Below are positions 8,255 through 18,374 of a DNA stretch of 64,000 nt, piece by piece (position 1 is the stretch's first letter; each line of letters opens with the position of its first letter). The stretch is from Bradyrhizobium sp. Ec3.3 (lineage in GTDB: Bacteria > Pseudomonadota > Alphaproteobacteria > Rhizobiales > Xanthobacteraceae). The DNA is taken from NCBI RefSeq assembly GCF_000472925.1, contig NZ_AXAS01000010.1, positions 62,001 through 126,000 of the forward strand. Reading direction: 5' to 3'. A model generated the notes under the pieces. The model was given only the letters and a program-made list of their open reading frames with translations. It was not told where the DNA came from and did not search any database. A program made the position numbers and the translations under genes.

Positions 8255-8305
8255 GCAGGGCCGTCCCCGCGACTGATGTGCTGATTAAAGGAAGGTCGTC
8301 CTTCC
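8255..8305 (-). promoter_or_regulatory. Guanidine-II (mini-ykkC) riboswitch candidate
   Basis: On the minus strand, upstream of gdx, two hairpins each carry an ACGR tetraloop, the hallmark of the guanidine-II class. P1 is GGAAGG-ACGA-CCTTCC (8305 down to 8290). P2 is GCGGGG-ACGG-CCCTGC (8270 down to 8255), with one G-U pair. The linker is 19 nt, and the Shine-Dalgarno GGAGGGG begins 7 nt after P2. In this class guanidine bridges the two loops and frees the ribosome-binding site. Loop sequences, spacing and target gene all agree. Confidence 0.88.
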
Positions 8306-8410
8306 CGGGGTGGATGTCCTTCCCGGGGCGGATATGGGGCTGGCCGAGGCGCCCCGCAATCACCAAATGACCCTTGATTAGCCCGGTTTTCCCTGCCAAA
8401 CGCTCCCGCC

Positions 8411-10030
<1,620 letters not shown>

Positions 10031-10053
10031 AGCTGCCCCAATCTCACTGACAT

Positions 10054-10071
10054 GCCCGCTCGAAAGCGGGC
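10054..10071. repeat. Hairpin of a Bradyrhizobium-type intergenic repeat
   Basis: GCCCGCT-CGAA-AGCGGGC forms a 7-bp stem with a stable tetraloop 23 bp after prfC. It and the following ~80 bp resemble a dispersed element common in Bradyrhizobium intergenic DNA. It may help end the prfC transcript. Only one copy is seen in this window. Confidence 0.45.
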
Positions 10072-10233
10072 GTCCAGTACGCCGGGGCTTCTCGGCTCCT
10101 GCACGGCCGTCTCTGGATACTGGGTTGCCAGGCAACGAGCACGAGCTGAACGCGCGCATGTGAACGCCGGTGGGCTTGACGCGTCGACGGCCGGTGTCAC
10201 GTTTGAAGCATGTGGCATTGCGGTCTGGCGGTC

Positions 10234-10821
10234 ATGTGGCGCTGCATCCTTATTCTGCTCTTGGTGACGGTAACATCGGTCTCTGCCGATGCACGGTATC
10301 GACACTTCCATTCGATTCCGTACTTCTACGAGCCTTTCCCCTACGAGCCTTTCCCCTACGAGCCGTGCGGCGGACCGTTCCAGGGGCCCTGCATCACCGA
10401 GATACCCTTTCCGTTCGGCGAGACGTTCCAGGTCACGGTCGAGACCGTTCCATCGCAAGCCGACAGCGCGAAGTACCAAAAGCCGGATCATGATCTCGAC
10501 ACGCTCAGTGACCTCCGTGCCGAGCTGCGCTCGTGCTGGTCGCCTCCCTCAGTCGATAGTGCGCGCGAGGGCATGCAGATGTCGGTGCGTTTCAGCCTCA
10601 ACAGATCGGGCAGCCTGATCGGCCCGCCGCGCCTGACCTTTGCGACGCCGGGGGCGCCGGCGGACACGCGAACCACCTACCTCGATGCCATCAACGCGTC
10701 GCTGAATGCCTGCCTGCCGCTAAAACTCACCGACGGCTTTGCCGGCGCGCTGGCCGGACGGCCGATCGCGATCCGCTACGTCGACAATCGCGAGCTGAAG
10801 AAACCTGGGACGCAGCAGTGA
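10234..10821 (+). CDS. Secreted protein with TolA/TonB-C-like domain
   Basis: I do not recognise a named gene. From the ATG at 10234 the 195-aa product has a signal peptide (MWRCILILLLVTVTSVSADA), a Tyr/Pro/Phe-rich segment with repeated YEPFP, and a C-terminal ~100-residue domain. That domain, with LRAELRSCWSPP, MSVRFSLNRSGSLIGPPR and LNACLPLKLTDGFAG, resembles the periplasmic TolA/TonB C-terminal domain found alone in many rhizobial exported proteins. An ATG 24 bases earlier is possible, but it puts Trp/His residues before the signal peptide. There is no clear ribosome-binding site. A periplasmic location is likely; function is unknown. Confidence 0.7.
   Translation: MWRCILILLLVTVTSVSADARYRHFHSIPYFYEPFPYEPFPYEPCGGPFQGPCITEIPFPFGETFQVTVETVPSQADSAKYQKPDHDLDTLSDLRAELRSCWSPPSVDSAREGMQMSVRFSLNRSGSLIGPPRLTFATPGAPADTRTTYLDAINASLNACLPLKLTDGFAGALAGRPIAIRYVDNRELKKPGTQQ
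10326..10364 (+). repeat. 15-bp in-frame tandem repeat (YEPFP)
   Basis: CTACGAGCCTTTCCC is repeated 2.6 times without change. It encodes YEPFP repeats in the secreted protein that spans it. The perfect identity suggests recent slippage, and because the unit is a multiple of 3 the frame is kept when copy number changes. Confidence 0.9.
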
Positions 10822-10898
10822 CTGGCGAATGACGCATTGCGGGCGACGGGCTCGAAGTGATACCCGATAGCGGGGGCGCCATTTAAGGGGAGGATGTC

Positions 10899-11483
10899 AT
10901 GGGTCTGCTGGTGATGATCCTGGGGCTCGCTTTGTTTTTCGCGGCCCACACATTTACGACGAAACGCGAGGCGCGCGCGCAGGCGATCGCGCGGCTGGGC
11001 GAGGGCACCTACAAAATCCTCTACGCGCTGTTTTCGCTGGCGGGCCTTGCGCTGATCGTCTGGGGCTTTTCCCAGTACCGCGCGACCGGCTGGATCGACG
11101 TCTGGTATCCGCCGAAGGCGATGAAGCACATCACCGTCGCGCTGATGCTGCCGGCGGTGATCCTGGTGGTGGCGTCCTACATCCGCGGGCGCATCTACGC
11201 GACACTGAAGCATCCGATGCTGGCCGGCATCAAGCTGTGGGCGGCGGCGCATCTTCTGGCCAATGGCGATCTCGGCTCCATCATCCTGTTCGGCTCGTTC
11301 CTGGGCTGGGCGGTGTATGACCGGATTTCGCTGAAGCATCGCAAGGATGCTGGCGGCCCGCCGATTCCGGTTGGCGGCGTCACCAACGATCTGATCGCCG
11401 TCGCCGTCGGTGTCGTCGCCTATCTGGCGCTGGCCTTCGCCTTCCATCCCGTCGTGATCGGCGTTCCCGTGATGGGAGGTTAG
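10899..11483 (+). CDS. NnrU family membrane protein
   Basis: This 194-aa integral membrane protein of the NnrU family has about five to six hydrophobic segments. The family pattern includes GLALFFAAHTF at the N-terminus and the central LKHPMLAGIKLWAAAHLLANGDL, with conserved His and Asn. NnrU is associated with denitrification in some alphaproteobacteria, and a related protein (15-cis-zeta-carotene isomerase Z-ISO) binds heme. GGGGAGGATGTC precedes the ATG. No nitrate, nitrite or NO reductase gene is nearby, so the role here is open. Confidence 0.85.
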   Translation: MGLLVMILGLALFFAAHTFTTKREARAQAIARLGEGTYKILYALFSLAGLALIVWGFSQYRATGWIDVWYPPKAMKHITVALMLPAVILVVASYIRGRIYATLKHPMLAGIKLWAAAHLLANGDLGSIILFGSFLGWAVYDRISLKHRKDAGGPPIPVGGVTNDLIAVAVGVVAYLALAFAFHPVVIGVPVMGG

Positions 11484-11555
11484 CCGATCAGCGCAAGACA
11501 AGACCGGCTGTCCGTGCGGGGAAGGTGACAAGAATAACAAGCCGGGAGCTTCCCG

Positions 11556-13151
11556 ATGGACTGGTCGCAAATTCAGCTTCCCCCGATGCGGCTCGAGGCG
11601 CGCTTTGCCGACCGCGTGGTAAGCGCATTCTGCGAGCGGCCGGCGAGCGTCTGGGCGATGATCGCGGAAGCCGCGAGCCGCAATCCCGACGGTGAAGCGC
11701 TGATTTGCGGCAATGCCAGGCTGACCTGGCGGCAGGCTGTCGAGCAGTCGGCGCGGATCGCCGCCGGACTTCGCAGGCTGGGCCTGCAACGCGGTGATCG
11801 CGTCGCGCTCCTGCTCGGCAACCGCATCGAATTTCCGTTGATCCTGTTCGCGGCCGCGCATGAGGGCCTCGTCACCGTGCTGCTGAGCACGCGCCAGCAG
11901 AAGCCCGAGATCGCCTATGTGCTCGGCGATTGCGGCGCCAAGGTCCTGATCCACGAGGCGGCGCTCGCCGACCGTCTCCCGGAGCCGCGCGATGTCCCCG
12001 ATGTCGTGCATCGTATCGCGGTCGACGATGACGTGCGTTTATCGCGCTTCTCCGAGCTCAGCGATCACGCGCCTGCGGATGCGCCGGCTGATGTCGGTGA
12101 AGAGGATACCGCGATGATCCTCTATACCTCCGGCACCACGGGCAGGCCGAAGGGCGCAATGCTCGCCCATTGCAACATCATCCATTCCTCGATGGTCTTC
12201 GTATCGTGCCTGAAACTCACGGCGGCCGATCGTTCGATCGCGGCGGTTCCGCTCGGCCATGTCACCGGCATCGTCGCCAACATCACCACCATGGTTCGCT
12301 GCGCAGGCGCGCTGATCATCATGCCGGAGTTCAAGGCGGCCGACTATCTCAAGCTCGCCGCGCGCGAGCGCGTCACCTACACGGTGATGGTGCCGGCAAT
12401 GTACAATCTGTGTCTGCTCCAGCCGGGCTTCGACAGCTATGATCTCTCGAGCTGGCGCATCGGCGGTTTCGGCGGCGCGCCGATGCCGATCGCGACCATC
12501 GAGAAGCTGGACGAAAAAATTCCCGGCCTGAAGCTGATGAACTGCTACGGCGCGACCGAGACCACATCACCGTCGACGATCATGCCGGGCGAGCTTACCG
12601 CGAGCCACATCGACAGTGTCGGCTTGCCCTGTCCCGGCGCGCGGATCGTCGCGGTTGACACAGAGGGGCGCGAGCTGCCGCGTGGCGAGATCGGCGAGCT
12701 CTGGATTGGAAGCGCGTCCGTGATCAAGGGTTACTGGAATAATCCGAAAGCGACCGCCGAGAGCTTTACCGGCGGCTTCTGGCACTCCGGCGACCTTGGC
12801 TCGGTCGATGCCGAAGGCTTCGTCCGCGTGTTCGACCGCCAGAAGGACATGATCAACCGCGGCGGCCTGAAGATCTATTCCGCCGAGGTGGAATCCGTGC
12901 TGGCCGGCCATCCGGCGGTGGTCGAGAGTGCGATCATTGCAAAACCATGTCCTGTGCTCGGCGAGCGCGTCCATGCGGTGGTCGTCACGCGTGAGGCGGT
13001 CGCGGGCGAGGCGCTGCGTTCCTGGTGCGCCGAGCGGCTGTCCGACTACAAGGTGCCGGAAACGATTGTCCTCACCGCCGAGCCGCTGCCGCGTAACGCC
13101 AATGGCAAGGTGCTCAAGCGGCAGTTGCGGGAGACGCTGGCCGCCTCCTGA
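11556..13151 (+). CDS. Class I adenylate-forming enzyme (acyl-CoA ligase type)
   Basis: This 531-aa protein belongs to the AMP-binding superfamily, which activates a carboxylate with ATP and usually transfers it to CoA. The phosphate-binding loop LYTSGTTGRPKGA is near residue 190, the A5-type motif MNCYGATETTSP near 330, and HSGDLGSVDAEGFVRVFDR near 410. The C-terminal PRNANGKVLKR contains the catalytic Lys. The ADP/AMP motifs are intact. Substrate specificity cannot be told; medium- or long-chain fatty acids and aromatic acids are all possible. It stands alone between nnrU and yfgM, with no beta-oxidation gene beside it. Confidence 0.9.
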   Translation: MDWSQIQLPPMRLEARFADRVVSAFCERPASVWAMIAEAASRNPDGEALICGNARLTWRQAVEQSARIAAGLRRLGLQRGDRVALLLGNRIEFPLILFAAAHEGLVTVLLSTRQQKPEIAYVLGDCGAKVLIHEAALADRLPEPRDVPDVVHRIAVDDDVRLSRFSELSDHAPADAPADVGEEDTAMILYTSGTTGRPKGAMLAHCNIIHSSMVFVSCLKLTAADRSIAAVPLGHVTGIVANITTMVRCAGALIIMPEFKAADYLKLAARERVTYTVMVPAMYNLCLLQPGFDSYDLSSWRIGGFGGAPMPIATIEKLDEKIPGLKLMNCYGATETTSPSTIMPGELTASHIDSVGLPCPGARIVAVDTEGRELPRGEIGELWIGSASVIKGYWNNPKATAESFTGGFWHSGDLGSVDAEGFVRVFDRQKDMINRGGLKIYSAEVESVLAGHPAVVESAIIAKPCPVLGERVHAVVVTREAVAGEALRSWCAERLSDYKVPETIVLTAEPLPRNANGKVLKRQLRETLAAS

Positions 13152-13318
13152 GGCCGGCCGGAACCGCAAGGGCCTGGGCGAAGGGTTAACGCCTTGATCG
13201 GGCTCGCTTTGCCTTGCCACCGCCATATCGATAGCGTATCGCAGCCGCGACGCGGGGACGGGATTCCTGACGCGAACGCTATGGCGCGCGCTCCCGGCCG
13301 GGCATGGGATTAGCATAA

Positions 13319-13972
13319 GTGTCTGAATTATTTGACGAAGTCGACGAGGAAGTACGTCGCGATCAGCTCAAGAAGCTGTGGGACAAGTATTCGATCTACT
13401 TCATTGCCCTGATGGTGCTGATCGTGGCCGCCGTCGGCGGCTGGCGCGGTTATCAGTACCTGGAGGCCAAGAAGGCCGCCGAGGCCGGCGCCGCCTTCGA
13501 GAAGGCCGTAGAGCTGTCGGAGCAGAACAAGCACGCCGAGGCCGAAGCGGCCTTCACCGAGCTCGCGGCCAAGGCACCCCGGGGCTATCGCACACTGGCG
13601 CGCCTGCGCGCTGCGGCTGAGGCCGCTGCACGCGACCCCAAGGCTGCCGTGAAGATGTATGACGATATCGCGGCCGACAGCAGCGCTGGCGCCGAGCAGC
13701 AGGCGCTCGCAAAACTCCGCGCCGCAGGGCTTCTGATCGACACGGCGGCCTATGCCGACATCCAGCAGCGGCTGGAGGCATCCGCCGCGGCCGGCTCCAC
13801 CTTCCGCCATAGCGCACGTGAAATGCTGGCCCTGTCGGCCTGGCGCAATGGCGACGCGGCTGCCGCACGTAAATGGCTGGATGCAATTGCCGAGGATGGT
13901 GAAACCCCGCAGGGCCTGCGCTCGCGCGCCGAGGCCTTGCAGGCTCTGCTGCCGCCGGTCGCCAAAAGCTAA
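13319..13972 (+). CDS. YfgM-like TPR membrane protein
   Basis: This 217-aa protein has one N-terminal membrane anchor (IYFIALMVLIVAAVGGW, about residues 27-43) and a periplasmic tetratricopeptide-like helical domain (TPR_21/DUF2133). It resembles E. coli YfgM, a SecYEG- and PpiD-associated factor. The start is GTG at 13319; the family typically begins SELFDEVDEEVRR, which fits. As in enterobacteria (yfgM-bamB-der), it lies upstream of a lipoprotein gene and der, probably in one transcript (31 bp to the next gene). Confidence 0.85.
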   Translation: MSELFDEVDEEVRRDQLKKLWDKYSIYFIALMVLIVAAVGGWRGYQYLEAKKAAEAGAAFEKAVELSEQNKHAEAEAAFTELAAKAPRGYRTLARLRAAAEAAARDPKAAVKMYDDIAADSSAGAEQQALAKLRAAGLLIDTAAYADIQQRLEASAAAGSTFRHSAREMLALSAWRNGDAAAARKWLDAIAEDGETPQGLRSRAEALQALLPPVAKS

Positions 13973-14002
13973 CGGCCCGAGAACAGTTGGACGAGACCTG
14001 AG

Positions 14003-14554
14003 ATGCGCCGTACCCAACGTTTGATCGCAGCTGCTGTTCTGATCGCCTTCTCAAGCCTCCTTGGCGGCTGTTCGAGCGGCGGGTTCGATCCGAGCGATCT
14101 CATGGACTGGCTCGACACCAAGAAGAAGCTGCCGGGCGATCGCAAGCCGGTCTTCCCCGAAGGCGTGCCGGGCCTGGAGCAGGGCGTGCCGAGGGACCTC
14201 TACAAGGGCTCACAGCAGCAGCAAGACCAGCAGAATGCGGACGCCGCGGCGGCTGCCGCAGCACCGCCGCCTGAGCCGCCGAAATCCGCGAAGGCCGCGA
14301 AGTCGAAGAAGACCAAGCAGCCGGCGGCCGCCGCCGCTGCGCCGGCTGGCGAAGTCGACGGTGAGGCTCAGCCCGAAGCGGCGCCGCCCGCCGCTGCACC
14401 GCCGCCGAAGCAGAAGATCGTCCGCAAGCGCACCACCGCGCCGCCGCCCGATCAGGATCAAACCACCCAGCCGGCGCAATCGAGCCAGGCCACGCAGCAG
14501 CAGTCGCAGGGAGCTTTCCCCGCGCCGATGCCAAGCGGCAGCTTCACGCGCTGA
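14003..14554 (+). CDS. Pro/Ala/Gln-rich lipoprotein in the bamB position
   Basis: This 183-aa protein has a lipoprotein signal peptide whose lipobox LLGGC places the lipidated Cys at residue 23. After DWLDTKKKLPGDRKPVFPEGVPG the rest is low complexity: Gln-rich, poly-Ala, Pro-rich and Lys-rich, probably disordered. It lies between yfgM and der, where many Proteobacteria carry bamB, but it has no beta-propeller. The KLPGDR segment recalls the KLPGER start of alphaproteobacterial BamB lipoproteins, so it may be a reduced relative. The envelope location is well supported; its function is inferred only from position. Confidence 0.75.
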   Translation: MRRTQRLIAAAVLIAFSSLLGGCSSGGFDPSDLMDWLDTKKKLPGDRKPVFPEGVPGLEQGVPRDLYKGSQQQQDQQNADAAAAAAAPPPEPPKSAKAAKSKKTKQPAAAAAAPAGEVDGEAQPEAAPPAAAPPPKQKIVRKRTTAPPPDQDQTTQPAQSSQATQQQSQGAFPAPMPSGSFTR

Positions 14555-14604
14555 TATTTTTCACTGCATTGACAGGCGCAGCCCCGGCAGCGCACGAATG
14601 ACCA

Positions 14605-15987
14605 ATGTCTTTTACGATCGCCATCATCGGCCGGCCCAATGTCGGAAAATCGACGCTGTTCAACCGCCTGGTGGGACAGAAGCTCGCGCTCGTCGATGAC
14701 CTGCCCGGTGTGACCCGCGACCGCCGCGAGGGCGATGCCAAGCTCGGCGATCTCGCATTCACCATCATCGACACGGCCGGTCTCGACGAAGGCGCCAAGG
14801 GTTCGCTGACCGCGCGGATGCAGGAGCAGACCGAGACTGCGATCGCGCAAGCCGACGCACTGTTCTTCGTCATCGACGCGCGCGTCGGCCTCACGCCGAC
14901 CGATCGCGCCTTTGCCGATTTCGCGCGCCGCGCCAACAAACCGGTGCTGCTGGTTGCCAACAAAAGCGAGGGCAAGCATGGCGATGCCGGCGCGATGGAA
15001 GCCTTTGCGCTGGGCCTCGGCGATCCCATCCAGGTTTCCGCCGAGCACGGCGAGGGCATGGGCGAGCTCTACGATGCCCTGAGCAGGCTGATGCCGGAGC
15101 CGCCCGATGAGGATGAGGTCGAGGACGAGGAGGAGCTGTCCGAGGAGGAGGCCGCCAGGCGTCCGATCCGGGTTGCGATCGTCGGCCGCCCCAACGCCGG
15201 CAAGTCGACGCTGATCAACCATCTGCTCGGCGAGGAGCGCCTTTTGACCAGCCCGGAGGCGGGCACAACGCGCGACTCCATCGCGGTCGAGATCAACTGG
15301 AAAGGGCGCGATTTCCGCGTGTTCGATACCGCGGGCCTGCGCCGCCGCTCGCGCATCGAGGAGAAGCTGGAGAAGCTCTCGGTCGCCGATGCCTTGCGTG
15401 CCGTGCGCTTTGCCGAAGTCGTCGTGCTGATGATGGATGCGCAGCACCGCTTCGAGGAGCAGGATCTGCGCATCGCCGACCTGATCGAGCGCGAGGGCCG
15501 CGCCGTCGTGCTGGCGGTCAACAAATGGGACCTGATGGAGAGCAGGGGCGGCGGCGCAATCTCCAATCTGCGCCGCGATGCCGATCACTGGCTGCCGCAG
15601 GTCAAGGGTGTGCCGATCGTCGCCGTCTCCGGCCTGATGGGGGAAGGTATCGACCGCCTGATGCAGGCGATCCAGGACGCCTATGCGGTCTGGAACAGGC
15701 GCGTGCCGACCTCGGCGCTGAACCGCTGGTTCGAGCAGGCGATCCAGGCCAACCCGCCGCCGGCGGTCTCGGGCCGCAGGCTGAAGCTCAACTACATCAC
15801 CCAGACCAAGGCGCGCCCGCCGAGCTTCGTGCTGTTCTGCTCGCGCGCCGACGCCGTTCCGCAGGCCTATTTGCGCTATCTCACCAACTCCATGCGCGAC
15901 GCCTTCGAGCTGCCGGGCACGCCGGTGCGCATCACCTTGCGCGAGAAGGCCAATCCGTTTGCGCATAAGCGCAAGCGTCCGTCCTGA
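14605..15987 (+). CDS. der: Ribosome biogenesis GTPase Der (EngA)
   Basis: This 460-aa protein contains two tandem GTPase domains and a C-terminal KH-like domain, the unique layout of Der, which is needed for 50S subunit assembly. Domain 1 has [14 protein letters not shown] near residue 10, DTAGLDEG and NKSEGK. Domain 2 has [14 protein letters not shown] near 195, DTAGLRRR and NKWDL. An acidic linker ([16 protein letters not shown]) joins the two G domains. It is the last gene of the yfgM-lipoprotein-der cluster and converges on the orphan binding-protein gene. Confidence 0.97.
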   Translation: MSFTIAIIGRPNVGKSTLFNRLVGQKLALVDDLPGVTRDRREGDAKLGDLAFTIIDTAGLDEGAKGSLTARMQEQTETAIAQADALFFVIDARVGLTPTDRAFADFARRANKPVLLVANKSEGKHGDAGAMEAFALGLGDPIQVSAEHGEGMGELYDALSRLMPEPPDEDEVEDEEELSEEEAARRPIRVAIVGRPNAGKSTLINHLLGEERLLTSPEAGTTRDSIAVEINWKGRDFRVFDTAGLRRRSRIEEKLEKLSVADALRAVRFAEVVVLMMDAQHRFEEQDLRIADLIEREGRAVVLAVNKWDLMESRGGGAISNLRRDADHWLPQVKGVPIVAVSGLMGEGIDRLMQAIQDAYAVWNRRVPTSALNRWFEQAIQANPPPAVSGRRLKLNYITQTKARPPSFVLFCSRADAVPQAYLRYLTNSMRDAFELPGTPVRITLREKANPFAHKRKRPS

Positions 15988-16019
15988 TTGGCGAGGCGAG
16001 TGGGGCGATAACTTCGCAT

Positions 16020-16138
16020 GGTGGGCAAAGCGACTTGTCCGCCGTAGCTCGAAGAGCGACGGCGGAAGCGTGCCCACCACTTCTGTCGCGATGGATGGAT
16101 AAGACGGTGGGCACGGCGCTTTCGCGCCTTTGCCCACC
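16020..16138. repeat. Double palindromic repeat between convergent genes
   Basis: Two palindromes share the same outer arms GGTGGGCA/TGCCCACC. The first spans 16020-16078 and has inner arms TCCGCCGT/ACGGCGGA and a GCTC-GAA-GAGC tip. The second spans 16106-16138 with an inner GGCGC/GCGCC. A 27-bp spacer separates them. They fill the gap between der and the convergent binding-protein gene and could act as a bidirectional transcript end. The layout is typical of dispersed Bradyrhizobium intergenic repeats. Confidence 0.8.
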
Positions 16139-16150
16139 CGACAGCATCGC

Positions 16151-17377
16151 TTACTTCTTCACCAGCGGACACTCGCTCGCTTCGAGCGGCTTGGCAGCGT
16201 CTTCCGGTGCGATGGTGGCGACCAGCTTGTAATAGTCCCACGGGCCCTTCGACTCCTCTGGCTTCTTCACCTCGAACAGATAGGCCGGGATGAGGCGGCG
16301 GCCGTCGGCGCGCAGCGGGCCCTTGCCGAACAGCGGATCATCCGTCGGCAGTTCCTTCATCTTGGCGACGACCTTGGCGCCGTCATGCGGGTTGCTGCCG
16401 AGCGCGTCCATCGCCTTCAGATAATGCAGGATGCCGGCATAGAGACCGGCGACCGTCATCGACGGCATCGAGCCCTTCGGCGAGACCTTCTGGAAGCGCT
16501 TCGACCATTCGCGCGTCTGGTCGTTGAGGTCCCAGTAGAAGGACTCGGTGAAGGTCAGGCCCTGCGCGGTCTTGAGGCCCAGCGAGTGCACGTCGTTGAT
16601 GAACAGCAGCAGCGCTGCGAGTTTCTGACCACCCGCCACGATGCCGAATTCGGATGCCTGCTTGATCGCGTTGGTGGTGTCGCCGCCGGCATTGGCAAGG
16701 CCGATGATCTTGGCTTTCGACGACTGCGCCTGCAGCAGGAACGACGAGAAGTCGGAGGAGTTGAGCGGATGCTTGACGCTGCCGAGCACCTTGCCGCCAT
16801 TGGCGATGACAACCGACGAGGTGTCGCGCTCCAGCGCATGGCCGAAGGCGTAGTCGGCGGTCAGGAAGAACCAGCTGTCGCCGCCGGCCTTGGTCAACGC
16901 CTTTCCGGTGCCGTTGGCGAGCATGTAGGTGTCGTAGGTGTAGGAGATCGTATTCGGCGTGCAGGCTTTGCCGGTGAGGTCAGCGGTGGCCGCGCCCGAA
17001 TTGAGCAGCACCGAGTTCTTTTCCTTGACGAGGTTGCTCACCGCGAGCGCAACGCCCGAGCTCGGCGTGTCCGAGATGACGTCGACCTTGTCGTTGTCGA
17101 TCCACTGCCGAGCGATGTTGACGCCGATGTCGGGCTTGTTCTGGTGATCGCCCGAGACGACCTCGATCGTCCAGCCCTTGGCTTTCAGGCCGGAATCCTC
17201 GACCGCCAGCTTCACGGCGGCGACCGAGTTCGGCCCGCCGATGTCGGCATAGAGGCTCGACATGTCGTTGAGCACGCCGATCTTGATGGTCTTGTCTTGG
17301 GCGGAAGCCGAGGTGGCGAAGCCGAGGCCGGCACAGGTCAACAGCGCGGCATAGCGCCACGCGCGCATGTTTTTCAT
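16151..17377 (-). CDS. Orphan Liv-type periplasmic binding protein
   Basis: This 408-aa Peripla_BP_6 receptor has a signal peptide ending near GFATSASA-QDK. It is a clear paralogue of the product of 2889-4112, sharing GDHQNKPDIG, SGVALAV, FFLTADYAFG, SSFLLQAQSSKAK and GLANAGGDTTN, with the same length and C-terminus. No ABC permease or ATPase gene is adjacent. It may therefore feed the LivGFHM transporter at 1.4-6 kb with a different ligand, or a transporter elsewhere. GGAGGGAATACA lies before the ATG. Confidence 0.9.
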   Translation of the reverse strand: MKNMRAWRYAALLTCAGLGFATSASAQDKTIKIGVLNDMSSLYADIGGPNSVAAVKLAVEDSGLKAKGWTIEVVSGDHQNKPDIGVNIARQWIDNDKVDVISDTPSSGVALAVSNLVKEKNSVLLNSGAATADLTGKACTPNTISYTYDTYMLANGTGKALTKAGGDSWFFLTADYAFGHALERDTSSVVIANGGKVLGSVKHPLNSSDFSSFLLQAQSSKAKIIGLANAGGDTTNAIKQASEFGIVAGGQKLAALLLFINDVHSLGLKTAQGLTFTESFYWDLNDQTREWSKRFQKVSPKGSMPSMTVAGLYAGILHYLKAMDALGSNPHDGAKVVAKMKELPTDDPLFGKGPLRADGRRLIPAYLFEVKKPEESKGPWDYYKLVATIAPEDAAKPLEASECPLVKK

Positions 17378-17516
17378 TGTATTCCCTCCAACTGTTGATG
17401 CCGGGACGGCCCTCTTCGGTGGGGCTTTTGACCATCGGCGCGATCGGTCATGATCTTGATGTTCCCGATAGCCTGTCCTGATGCTTGCGGCAATGCGCTA
17501 ATCGTAGCGGTCCGGG

Positions 17517-17535
17517 CGATCGGTTAATCCGATCG
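17517..17535. promoter_or_regulatory. CGATCGG-TTAAT-CCGATCG palindrome
   Basis: This perfect 7-bp inverted repeat has a 5-bp AT-rich centre, about 140 bp upstream of the orphan binding-protein gene and 52 bp past the 3' end of the SDR gene. Its size suits a dimeric helix-turn-helix operator. Which regulator uses it, if any, is unknown. Confidence 0.35.
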
Positions 17536-17586
17536 TCCCGCGCTGACTTAAATTTCATCAAAGGTCGCGCCACCGCAGGGCGGCTT

Positions 17587-18327
17587 TCAGGCCGGCGGTC
17601 GGAAGCTCATCAGCGTGCGCGACTTGTAGTCGTAGAATTTGCCGGTTTCTGTCCAGTCGGGTGCGCACATCGGCACGATGAACTCCGCCGCCTGCTCGGG
17701 CGTGTCGAGCGTCGAGGGATCCTCGCCCGGCATCAGGGTCGCGCGCATGCGGGTGCGGATCGGCCCGGGATTGAACAGGTTGACGCGCAGCTTCGTGCTC
17801 GCGGTCTCCTGCGCCCAGGCGCGTGCCAGCGTCTCCAGCGCGGCCTTGGAGGCGGCGTAGGGGCCGACATAGGCGGTCGCCTTGTTGGCCGCGCCCGAGG
17901 TGATGAACACCGCGCGGCCGGCGTCGGATTGTTTCAGCAGCGGCTCCATGCAGCGGATCAGCTGGAAGTTCGCGGAGACGTTGATCGCCATCACGTCGGT
18001 GAAGGTCTTCAGTTCGATATGGCCAAGCGGTGAGGAGGGACCGAGCACGCCGGCATTGCCGACGAGAATGTCGAGCTTGCCGTGGCGCTCGTGCAGCGCG
18101 GCGCCGAGCCGCGCGATACCATCGAAGTCGGTGAGGTTGAGCGGCACCAGCGTGGCACTGCCGCCTGCTTTCCGGATCTCGTCGTCGAGCTCTTCCAGCC
18201 CGCCCTGCGTGCGCGCCACCGCGACGATGTGCGCACCGGCTTTCGCCAGCGCGATTGCGGTGGCGTAGCCGATGCCGCGCGAGGCGCCGGTGACGAGAGC
18301 GATGCGGTTGGCTAGGGGTTGTGTCAT
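17587..18327 (-). CDS. Short-chain dehydrogenase/reductase (YciK-like)
   Basis: This is a 246-aa classical SDR with a Rossmann fold. The nucleotide-binding motif TGASRGIGYATA is near residue 14, VGNAGVLGP near 88, and the catalytic Ser and Tyr-x3-Lys are in FITSGA and YAASKAAL. Sequence character is closest to the YciK-type oxidoreductases, whose substrate is unknown. It is a single gene on the minus strand between purF and the orphan binding-protein gene. Confidence 0.88.
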   Translation of the reverse strand: MTQPLANRIALVTGASRGIGYATAIALAKAGAHIVAVARTQGGLEELDDEIRKAGGSATLVPLNLTDFDGIARLGAALHERHGKLDILVGNAGVLGPSSPLGHIELKTFTDVMAINVSANFQLIRCMEPLLKQSDAGRAVFITSGAANKATAYVGPYAASKAALETLARAWAQETASTKLRVNLFNPGPIRTRMRATLMPGEDPSTLDTPEQAAEFIVPMCAPDWTETGKFYDYKSRTLMSFRPPA

Positions 18328-18374
18328 GGCGGGGTTTTACAGGCGTGGATGGCCGGGACAAGCCCCCGCTTGGT

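Noticed and set aside
14458..16137. 559-residue open frame opposite der
   Set aside because: Der is unambiguous; this is an antisense shadow.
16130..17398. 422-residue open frame opposite the orphan binding protein
   Set aside because: The opposite strand encodes a complete signal peptide and receptor with a close paralogue in the window.
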